From contig CALEJY010000155.1 of assembly GCA_937898445.1 (NCBI GenBank), positions 1 through 7,491 on the forward strand: 7,491 nucleotides of DNA, given 5' to 3'. Shown here piece after piece: positions 1 through 5,575 of this stretch (positions are counted from its first letter, which is position 1; every line of letters begins with the position of its first letter). A program made the translations under genes and the position numbers. The notes beneath the pieces are model-generated. The model saw only the letters and a program-made list of their open reading frames with translations. It made no database searches and was not told the origin of the DNA. Source of the DNA: an uncultured Candidatus Melainabacteria bacterium (GTDB taxonomy: Bacteria; Cyanobacteriota; Vampirovibrionia; Gastranaerophilales; Gastranaerophilaceae).

Positions 1-52
1 AAATTTTTCCCCTGTGGATTTATTAAATTTTTGTAATAATCGACAGAAATAT

Positions 53-116
53 CTTCCCTTTACAAGGGAGGTTAAAAATCTTATCCCCCTTGCAAAGGGG
101 GAATTAAAGGGGGATT
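53..116. repeat. Intergenic hairpin repeat cluster (copy 1)
   Basis: Two hairpins sit side by side. The first pairs CTTCCCTT (53-60) with AAGGGAGG (64-71) over a TAC loop, with one T-G wobble. The second pairs TCCCCCTT (84-91) perfectly with AAGGGGGA (95-102) over a GCA loop, and is followed by another AAAGGGGGATT tract (106-116). No convincing gene covers 1-190, although the end of an upstream gene in the first bases cannot be excluded. Neither hairpin is followed by a T run, so they do not look like standard intrinsic terminators. Similar C-run/G-run hairpins recur at 4665-4741 and 5549-5566, suggesting a dispersed REP-like element. Function is unknown. Confidence 0.6.
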
Positions 117-156
117 GAATTAAAATTTATTTTTCTTGTTGCAAAAATTAACTTAT

Positions 157-184
157 TTGCTATTCCTATTTTGTTTGATAAAAT
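157..184 (+). promoter_or_regulatory. Candidate promoter of the sensor kinase, abutting the start codon
   Basis: TTGCTA (157-162, 4 of 6 matches to TTGACA) is separated by 16 bp from TAAAAT (179-184, 5 of 6 matches to TATAAT). TGA directly precedes it, giving an extended -10 (TGN). The -10 ends only 6 bp before the ATG at 191, so transcription would begin at or next to the start codon. No Shine-Dalgarno sequence is present between them. This is inference from sequence alone, and a promoter further upstream is possible. Confidence 0.4.
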
Positions 185-190
185 TATATT

Positions 191-1879
191 ATGATTAGAA
201 TTTTACTTGTATCTGAAGATAATAATGAAATTAACCGTTTCAAAAACATTTTTACAAAAAGTTCTTATGACTTTGAAGTAATGTCGGATGAAACACTTAT
301 CTGCGATCTTATCAGCGTAGAAGCACCTGATATTATTATCATTGATACAAAATTTCCTCAAACAAAAGACTTAAACAAAGAAATCAAATCTATTTGCGAA
401 AATACAATTGTAATTTTTGCACTCTCAACACCATCAGTTGAAAAAGATTTAATAAAGTTTGCAAACGCCTTTATTACAGAAGAAATGACAGAAGATTTAA
501 TTTTGTCAACTATTAATGTAAATTTGCGAATGAAAAACTCCTTAGAAATGCTTTCAAGCTCAAACAAAGATTTGGCAGACAGTTTATACCGTTTGAACGC
601 CCTTTATACAACAAGTTCTCAATTTGCCGGAACTTTAGACAAATCAAAGTTAATAAATTATATGATTGAAGGAATGGACAAAGCTTTAAGTTTTTCATTA
701 ACTTGCACCCTATCCCTATGCACAGATGAAGAACCTGTCTTAATCCTTAATTCACTATACGAATTGTCTGATGAATTAATCACTGCAATAAAACTTAGAA
801 CAATTTTAAACTTTAATTCACTGTTTGAAGGAAAAACTCCACCTTGCGAACTTGATATTGATACATTGAAAGTTGAAAAACACATCAAATATCCTGCAAG
901 CAGATTTACATTCACACTTTTCCAATACGACAATATGTTTGCACCGATAAGTTTGGGGGAAAACTTTTTCGGATGTATCGAAATTTTCAAAGAAACATCA
1001 TTTACATCAGAAGATGCAACCTGTTTTCAAACAATTGCGCAACAAGTTTCACTTCCTTTAAAAAGTGCTACTCTTTATCAGGAAATAATTGAAACCAATG
1101 CGAAATTGGAAAGACTTGAACGTTTAAAATCCGAGTTTATCTCAATTGTTTCTCACGAATTAAGAACTCCTTTAACATCAATCAAAAATTCTCTTGATAT
1201 ATTGATGAGCGGAAGATGTGGAGAAATCACTCCTGCATCAGAAAAATTCTTGACAATGGCAATGCGAAATGTTCAAAGGCTTTCAGGAATTATCAATGAC
1301 CTTCTTGATTTGTCAAAAATTGAGGCCGGTAAAATGGATTTCCATTTTGCACCAACAAATATCAATACAGTTATAAGCTATGTAAAATCTGCACTTTCAG
1401 AAGTTGCAAAAACAAAAGGATTAAATCTTGTAACCGAAGAATTCGAAAATATTCCTGACATCACTGCAGATTCAAGGAGATTGGAACAAGTTTTGACAAA
1501 CCTTGTATCTAATGCAATAAAATTCACACCGGAAGGGAAAACAATTACAATTTCATCAAAGTTAGTAAACGCTAATGATATAAAAGTAAATGATTATTTT
1601 AAAGACAGTATCAAAAACTTGTCCGGTGAATATGTTGAAGTTTGCGTAAAAGATGAAGGAATTGGCATTGAATCTAAAAACTTGTTGCATGCTTTTGACA
1701 AATTTGCGCAAATAGAAAACTCACTATCACGAAAAGCAGGTGGCACAGGTTTGGGATTGCCTATCGCAAAACAACTACTTGATGCACACAAAGGCGTAAT
1801 CTGGTGTGACAGTGAGATTAACAAAGGTTCTAAATTTTATTTTATCATTCCCGTTAGCAAAATTGCTACGCAAGTTTAA
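191..1879 (+). CDS. Sensor histidine kinase: degenerate receiver - GAF - HisKA - HATPase_c
   Basis: 562 aa. Residues 1-115 have the fold pattern of a response-regulator receiver: hydrophobic strand RILLV, acidic E9/D10, and a candidate phospho-Asp D52 in IIIID. The conserved lysine is missing (FITEEMT where YLTKPF is usual), so it is probably a pseudo-receiver. Residues about 135-295 resemble a GAF sensor domain, and a charged helix at about 296-316 links it to HisKA. The H box has H322 in SHELRTPLTS. The ATPase domain shows an N box (N437, N441), G1 box DEGIGI (488-493), F box (F502, F505) and G2 box GGTGLGL (517-523). There is no membrane segment or signal peptide, so the kinase should be cytosolic and sense an internal ligand or partner. 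It autophosphorylates on H322 and passes phosphate to a receiver; the nearby CheY-like gene at 2876 is an obvious candidate partner but unproven. The start codon has no Shine-Dalgarno. The 3' end overlaps the convergent gene by 14 bp. Confidence 0.93.
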   Translation: MIRILLVSEDNNEINRFKNIFTKSSYDFEVMSDETLICDLISVEAPDIIIIDTKFPQTKDLNKEIKSICENTIVIFALSTPSVEKDLIKFANAFITEEMTEDLILSTINVNLRMKNSLEMLSSSNKDLADSLYRLNALYTTSSQFAGTLDKSKLINYMIEGMDKALSFSLTCTLSLCTDEEPVLILNSLYELSDELITAIKLRTILNFNSLFEGKTPPCELDIDTLKVEKHIKYPASRFTFTLFQYDNMFAPISLGENFFGCIEIFKETSFTSEDATCFQTIAQQVSLPLKSATLYQEIIETNAKLERLERLKSEFISIVSHELRTPLTSIKNSLDILMSGRCGEITPASEKFLTMAMRNVQRLSGIINDLLDLSKIEAGKMDFHFAPTNINTVISYVKSALSEVAKTKGLNLVTEEFENIPDITADSRRLEQVLTNLVSNAIKFTPEGKTITISSKLVNANDIKVNDYFKDSIKNLSGEYVEVCVKDEGIGIESKNLLHAFDKFAQIENSLSRKAGGTGLGLPIAKQLLDAHKGVIWCDSEINKGSKFYFIIPVSKIATQV

Positions 1880-2723
1880 TATTACCTGATTTTACGGCAT
1901 TAATATCAACTTGTTGAGGAGCTTTTGCAAAATTTAGGTGAGTTGTCAAAAACTTTGTTATATCAAATGATTTGCCTTGTTTCTTTGCATCAATTGAAGC
2001 TTGTTTAAGTTGCGGAATATTTGCCTCAATTTGCGGAATTGGAGTTTCACTTCTAACAAAATCATCTATATAAAACGAATTTTCTCCGACAGTATCATCT
2101 GCCGCTTTTGATGCTTTTTGTAATAATTTAATTCTTTCAGGATCAACATCAGGAGAAATAAGAGCTTTTATACTATCCATAAAAGATTTCTCTTTTACAT
2201 AATCCATTCTATAACCACCGCTCAATGTTGCTTCTGCAAGATCCTTAACTAGCGGTTTTGCAGCTTCAAAGTGTTTTCCTGCAGCATTACACCCCATCAT
2301 GCCTGCATAATCAGCCAAGAAATATTTTGATGCAGTTGCATCGGTATTATTCAAAACTTCTTGAGTAAATTCAAGCATGTGCGGATTTTCCTTTGATGTT
2401 TTAGAAAAATTTTCCATTACATAACCAAGAACACTTTTTTTGCCGTTTTCTGCTTTTCGCAAATCAATATTTGTTGGTAGCATTTCCTTGCCATTTGCTA
2501 ATTCACAAATATCTGAAACTAAGTTTAAAAATTTCGGTTTAACAGATTTTAATTCATTTTTAAACTTTGCAACCTCTTGATTTTTATTTGCAAAATACTC
2601 TATATTTTCTAGCAATTGTTCGGTTGTTCTTGTATCAGCAGGCTTTTTATCAACACCTAATGAATGCCACCCACTTTTTACCGGTCTTTCTGTAAATTTT
2701 GCGATATTATTTAATAAACTCAT
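1866..2723 (-). CDS. Hypothetical helical protein, 285 aa, lineage-specific
   Basis: I do not recognise this family. The frame is open to 2807, but I chose the ATG at 2721-2723 because a strong Shine-Dalgarno (AGGAAAGGG) lies just upstream; the extra 28 residues of the longer version look like translated leader. The protein starts MSLLNNIAKFTERPVKSGWH, has no signal peptide or membrane segment, and is rich in Lys, Glu, Asn and Ala in what look like successive amphipathic helices. Noticeable patches are ADYAGMMGCNAAGKHF (138-152) and a proline-bearing segment ETPIPQIEANIPQLK (226-240). It has only two cysteines (C72, C145). It ends with TAG inside the end of the kinase gene. It stands alone between kinase and response regulator on the opposite strand, so a role in that signalling pathway is conceivable but unsupported. 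Codon use matches its neighbours, with no sign of recent transfer. Confidence 0.8.
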   Translation of the reverse strand: MSLLNNIAKFTERPVKSGWHSLGVDKKPADTRTTEQLLENIEYFANKNQEVAKFKNELKSVKPKFLNLVSDICELANGKEMLPTNIDLRKAENGKKSVLGYVMENFSKTSKENPHMLEFTQEVLNNTDATASKYFLADYAGMMGCNAAGKHFEAAKPLVKDLAEATLSGGYRMDYVKEKSFMDSIKALISPDVDPERIKLLQKASKAADDTVGENSFYIDDFVRSETPIPQIEANIPQLKQASIDAKKQGKSFDITKFLTTHLNFAKAPQQVDINAVKSGNIKLA

Positions 2724-2760
2724 AATTTTCCCTTTCCTGATTTTGTACCGATTTAAAAGC

Positions 2761-2793
2761 TCGTGAAGATAAAAAGTTGCGCCTTTATCACGA
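2761..2793. repeat. Inverted repeat TCGTGA-N21-TCACGA in the divergent intergenic region
   Basis: TCGTGA (2761-2766) and TCACGA (2788-2793) are perfect inverted repeats. After a 3-base bulge, TAAA (2770-2773) can pair with TTTA (2784-2787), giving a bulged hairpin with a 10-base loop. It lies 38-70 bp upstream of the minus-strand hypothetical gene, where it would fall in its leader or near its transcription start. It could be an RNA hairpin or a spaced operator; chance cannot be excluded. Confidence 0.35.
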
Positions 2794-2800
2794 TTTATGA

Positions 2801-2816
2801 TTAACATAATTTAACA
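2801..2816 (+). promoter_or_regulatory. Direct repeat TTAACA-TAAT-TTAACA upstream of the response regulator promoter
   Basis: Two identical TTAACA hexamers (2801-2806 and 2811-2816) are spaced exactly 10 bp apart, about one helical turn. They end just upstream of where the -35 box of the response regulator promoter should be, a position that itself shows no good -35. Tandem hexamers of this kind are typical of OmpR/PhoB-family activators (Bacillus PhoP repeats are TTAACA-like), so this is a candidate activator site. It could also affect a weak divergent promoter (minus strand: TCTACA 2818-2823, CATAAA 2795-2800). In AT-rich DNA such repeats can arise by chance. Confidence 0.35.
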
Positions 2817-2838
2817 ATGTAGAAGAAGTTTTTTAATA

Positions 2839-2847
2839 TGCTATAAT
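2839..2847 (+). promoter_or_regulatory. Extended -10 promoter of the response regulator / GspE-like operon
   Basis: TGC-TATAAT gives a perfect -10 (2842-2847) with the TGN extension at 2839-2841. No recognisable -35 is found at 16-18 bp spacing. Transcription would start near 2854, leaving a leader of about 22 bases that contains the AGGGG ribosome site (2866-2870), 5 bp before the ATG. Confidence 0.6.
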
Positions 2848-2875
2848 ACTTTTATAGAACAGACTAGGGGAAAGT

Positions 2876-3238
2876 ATGAAAAAAATTCTTATTGTTGACG
2901 ACGAACAGGATATTGTAGAAAGCTTAAAATTTGTACTTGAAGCAGCTTATTTCACCTGCTATTGCGCATATAACGGAGAAGACGGACTTAGACTAGCAAA
3001 AGAATTAGTGCCGGATTTAATCATTCTTGACGTTATGATGCCAAAAATTAACGGTTTTAAAATCAGCAGATTATTAAAATATGATGCAAAATACAAAAAC
3101 ATTCCTATTTTAATGGTTACTGCAAGAACTCAGGAAGAAGATAAATTAATCGGCGAGGAAACAGGTGCTGATGAATATATCACAAAACCTTTTGAACTTG
3201 ACGAAGTAGTAAAAAAAGTTGAACAATATCTGAAATAA
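2876..3238 (+). CDS. Single-domain response regulator (CheY-like receiver)
   Basis: 120 aa, consisting of a receiver domain only. All key residues are present: acidic pair D8-D9 (IVDDE), phospho-acceptor D52 (LIILDVMMP), T82 (MVTAR), aromatic Y101 and K104 in the classic YITKPF motif. It should be fully able to accept phosphate. It has no output domain, so it would act by binding a partner protein, as CheY-type regulators do. The start is clear (AGGGG ribosome site, extended -10 promoter upstream). The next gene begins 6 bp after its stop, and that GspE/PilB-like protein is the most likely partner or co-regulated target. The receiver domain is certain; the pathway is inference. Confidence 0.95.
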   Translation: MKKILIVDDEQDIVESLKFVLEAAYFTCYCAYNGEDGLRLAKELVPDLIILDVMMPKINGFKISRLLKYDAKYKNIPILMVTARTQEEDKLIGEETGADEYITKPFELDEVVKKVEQYLK

Positions 3239-3244
3239 TTAATC

Positions 3245-4627
3245 ATGGAAACAACAGTTACAAACAAAACACTAGAAAAATTAAAATATGACCTTGTAAG
3301 AACAGGTCTTGTTGCGTATGAAACAATTGAGCAAGCAGAAGAAATTGCAAAAGCTCAAAACATCAACATCGGACAAGCTCTAATAAATTCAGGAACTTTA
3401 ACAGAAGAAGCTATCCTAAAATTTTTAGAAGCAAAACTCCATATTCCATACGTAAATCTTGATGATTATACATTAGACACAAAATGTCTAAAATACATCA
3501 ATTATCTTGATGCTAAAAAATATCGCATAATTCCGCTTTTCAAAATTGAGGACACTTTAACTGTTGCAATGGCAGATCCTTTGGATTTGTTCGCAATTGA
3601 TAAAGTAATTGAAAGTGCAGAATGCTCAATTGAACCCGTTGTTTCTTCAGAAAAAAGTATTCTCAAAAAAATTGATGAATATTACAAAACAGATGAAACA
3701 GTCGGCGAAATCTATACAGAATTTGGCATTGAATACGATTGGAGAGATGAGCTTCATAGTGAAGATTTGTCAGACAGTCATATTCAAAAAATTATTCGAG
3801 CAATCCTTAAACAAGCAATTTTGGAAGGCGTTCACGAAGTAACTTTCCAAAGAGAAGATGAAGGATTTACCGTTAATTTCAAGAAAAATGGAGAAATTCA
3901 AAACAAAGGAAATATTCCACCTGTTTTGACCTCATCTTTCACTGCGAAATTAAAAACTTTGGCGCAATTAGATGCTTCCGTTTCTGAAGTTCCACAACTT
4001 GGCAAACTTAATTTTAAAGTTGATGAAATGGAAGTTACCGCAAGCATTTCAACATTCCCAACAATTATGGGAGAAAGAATTTTCTTAAAAATTTATAAGC
4101 CACCAAGAGCTTTGAATAAAATTATCAAATCAGAAACAAATCTTCAAGTAATAAAATCCGCTCTCAATAATCCGGGAATTATTATTGTTTGCGGTTCTCC
4201 GTTGAGTGGAAAAACTCACATTATTTATTCGCTTTTACTTGAAGCTGCAAATCAAAACAAAAACATTATGACACTTGAAAGTATCGCAAAATATACACTC
4301 AAAAATGTTCATCAGTGCGAATTGAATGAAAATGTCGGCTTTAATATGGATAAAGCATCAAGATTTATAGAGTTCCAATCTCCTGATATTGTGTATCTTG
4401 AAGGGATTAAATCTAAGGAATCTTTCGATTATTTTGCAAACCTTGTTTTTGATAACAAAACAATTATTATGGAATTTTTGGCAAACAATATGGAAGATTT
4501 GCGCTACAAATTATCATTCTCTGATTTTGAAACCCTAAAATCATTAATCAGTTGCATGATATTTATTCATTCACAAGACAGTATAGAAGTGTTTACAAAA
4601 GAAACTGTACAGAAGTATTTGGCGTAA
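3245..4627 (+). CDS. Degenerate GspE/PilB-family (type II secretion / type IV pilus) ATPase-like protein with MshEN N-terminus
   Basis: 460 aa, shorter than most family members (about 550-600). Residues about 10-145 resemble the MshEN/T2SSE_N domain (LVRTGLVAYETIEQA, then IGQALINSGTLTEEA, and the IPLFKIEDTLTVAMADPLDLFAID stretch cut here by residue 118), which in relatives can bind cyclic di-GMP. Residues about 175-290 match the first half of the secretion ATPase, with the conserved STFPTIMGERIFLKI (269-283). Walker A is intact (G317-SPLS-G322-K323-T324) and an Asp-box glutamate survives (E345 in TLES). The Walker B region reads PDIVYLEGIK where PDIIMVGEIR is usual, so Glu and Gly are swapped; the following aspartate is Ser389. 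The His box (STLHTN) is replaced by MEFLAN. The C-terminal region is short, with no tetracysteine motif. It may bind nucleotide but hydrolyse poorly, acting as a regulator. No clear Shine-Dalgarno precedes the ATG, so translation may be coupled to the receiver gene 6 bp upstream. Confidence 0.85.
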   Translation: METTVTNKTLEKLKYDLVRTGLVAYETIEQAEEIAKAQNINIGQALINSGTLTEEAILKFLEAKLHIPYVNLDDYTLDTKCLKYINYLDAKKYRIIPLFKIEDTLTVAMADPLDLFAIDKVIESAECSIEPVVSSEKSILKKIDEYYKTDETVGEIYTEFGIEYDWRDELHSEDLSDSHIQKIIRAILKQAILEGVHEVTFQREDEGFTVNFKKNGEIQNKGNIPPVLTSSFTAKLKTLAQLDASVSEVPQLGKLNFKVDEMEVTASISTFPTIMGERIFLKIYKPPRALNKIIKSETNLQVIKSALNNPGIIIVCGSPLSGKTHIIYSLLLEAANQNKNIMTLESIAKYTLKNVHQCELNENVGFNMDKASRFIEFQSPDIVYLEGIKSKESFDYFANLVFDNKTIIMEFLANNMEDLRYKLSFSDFETLKSLISCMIFIHSQDSIEVFTKETVQKYLA

Positions 4628-4664
4628 AATATATTGTTATATCAACAATCAGCACACACCTTTA

Positions 4665-4741
4665 ATCCTCACTCACAAGGGAGGAAAATAATTATCTTCC
4701 CTTGAGGGAAGGTTAGGATGGGTGCTTTCCCGTAAGGGGAA
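4665..4741. repeat. Intergenic hairpin repeat cluster (copy 2)
   Basis: The gap between two convergent genes is filled by hairpins related to those at 53-116: CCTC (4667-4670) with GAGG (4681-4684), CTTCCC (4696-4701) with GGGAAG (4706-4711) over TTGA, and TTCCC (4727-4731) with GGGAA (4737-4741). ATCCT (4665-4669) can also pair with AGGAT (4715-4719), enclosing the first two hairpins. It ends at the stop codon of the MlaE gene. It may stop or stabilise both converging transcripts, though there is no T run typical of an intrinsic terminator. Confidence 0.55.
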
Positions 4742-5470
4742 TTACATAATATAAAAAACCAAATTAATCAGAAAATCCGCAATCAACATATAAATTGTTG
4801 ACAAAATTGCAGCTTGAGTAGTTGAAGTGCCAACTTCTTTTGCACCGCCTTTTGTGCTATAACCTTGCGTTGCACAAACTAAAGATATCAAACCACCAAA
4901 TATTGCAGCTTTTAACAAACTTATATAGATATCTCTTGTTGACATCCACAACCACGCAGAGTTCATATATCTTGCCGGATGTAAATCAATTGCCGCTTGA
5001 GAAACCAACATTCCTCCTGCAATTCCAACAAATTCCGCCAACAATACTACCATCGGAACAGTTAAAATTCCGGCTAAAATTCTAGGAGTGAAATAATATC
5101 CGACAGGATCAACTTTCAATGTTTTCATCGCATCAACCTGACTTGTTACCTGCATATTCGCAATTTCTGCAGATATTGCAGTACCGGCTCTAGCACCTAT
5201 CGCAAGAGCAACAAAACCTGGAGCGATTTCTCTAATCATTACAACCGCAATAGTTCCGCCAATATAGGCTTCCGCCCCACTCATCAAGAATTGTTTTGAT
5301 ACCTGAATTGCAATAACTGCAGCAGCAATAAAGGCAATGATTAATGAAATTGGCAACGAATCATAACTAATAGCGGCAGCTTGCGCCAAAACCGCAGAAA
5401 ATCGAACTTGAAACAAGTATTTTATACTCTTTATTAAGTTTTGCACACATAGTCCGAAAAATTCTAGCAC
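4742..5470 (-). CDS. MlaE-family ABC transporter permease (phospholipid/lipid transport across the envelope; Ycf63-like)
   Basis: 242 aa, close to the family's usual length (about 250-260). This is the inner-membrane permease of Mla/TGD-type ABC importers, which move phospholipids or related lipids between membranes with an ATPase (MlaF) and an MCE-domain protein (MlaD). The signature runs from REIAPGFVALAIGARAGTAI (80-99) through SAEIANMQVTSQVDAMKTL (100-118) and VDPVGYYFTPR (120-130). The C-terminal motif CATQGYSTKGGAKEVGTSTT (199-218) is also typical. Hydrophobic segments lie at about 43-60, 68-92, 132-160, 183-205 and 220-242. The start is GTG (5468-5470), chosen because AAGGAGAAGG sits just upstream and no ATG fits better. 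It has its own promoter (5489-5517). The ATPase and MCE partners are not in this window and must be encoded elsewhere. Confidence 0.95.
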   Translation of the reverse strand: MLEFFGLCVQNLIKSIKYLFQVRFSAVLAQAAAISYDSLPISLIIAFIAAAVIAIQVSKQFLMSGAEAYIGGTIAVVMIREIAPGFVALAIGARAGTAISAEIANMQVTSQVDAMKTLKVDPVGYYFTPRILAGILTVPMVVLLAEFVGIAGGMLVSQAAIDLHPARYMNSAWLWMSTRDIYISLLKAAIFGGLISLVCATQGYSTKGGAKEVGTSTTQAAILSTIYMLIADFLINLVFYIM

Positions 5471-5488
5471 AACCTTCTCCTTGCGCTA

Positions 5489-5517
5489 ATTGTATCATGA
5501 AAAGATTATTCGGACAA
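5489..5517 (-). promoter_or_regulatory. Sigma-70-type promoter of the MlaE permease gene
   Basis: Read on the minus strand: TTGTCC (-35, 5512-5517, 4 of 6), a 17-bp spacer, then TACAAT (-10, 5489-5494, 5 of 6) with a TGA extension directly upstream. Transcription should begin near 5482, immediately before the ribosome site AAGGAGAAGG and the GTG start, giving a very short leader. This suggests the permease is transcribed separately from the protease gene upstream. Confidence 0.6.
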
Positions 5518-5548
5518 AAAAATATATAAAATTAGCACCACTTTGCAT

Positions 5549-5566
5549 CTCCCTTTGCAGAGGGAA
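5549..5566. repeat. Intergenic hairpin repeat (copy 3, single unit)
   Basis: TCCCT (5550-5554) pairs with AGGGA (5561-5565), extendable by a T-G wobble, around a TGCA loop. It lies 10 bp after the stop of the minus-strand protease gene and resembles single units of the clusters at 53-116 and 4665-4741. There is no T run on the minus-strand side, so a terminator role is uncertain. Confidence 0.45.
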
Positions 5567-5575
5567 AATTTAATA

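Noticed and set aside
1..36. Possible C-terminus of an upstream plus-strand gene ending in TAA at 34-36
   Set aside because: Only 11 codons with no recognisable motif; other frames are equally open over this length.
31..45. TTGTAATAATCGACA as a second copy of the Fur-like operator
   Set aside because: Only the left arm matches; the right arm is not complementary, so there is no palindrome.
53..116. CRISPR-like array
   Set aside because: The units are short hairpins of differing sequence without equal repeats or uniform spacers.
658..990. 110-codon minus-strand open frame inside the kinase gene
   Set aside because: It lies opposite the GAF region of a well-supported gene and its translation shows no known motif; AT-rich coding DNA commonly gives such antisense frames.
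2724..2807. 28-residue N-terminal extension of the unknown minus-strand gene
   Set aside because: The internal ATG at 2721-2723 has a strong ribosome site directly upstream, while the extension contains that ribosome site and has no ribosome site of its own.
3609..3842. 77-codon open frame inside the GspE-like gene
   Set aside because: It is a +1-frame shadow of a gene whose domain motifs are clear, and has no ribosome site.
5549..5566. Intrinsic terminator for the protease gene
   Set aside because: The hairpin has no T run after it on the minus strand, so it is listed as a repeat unit instead.
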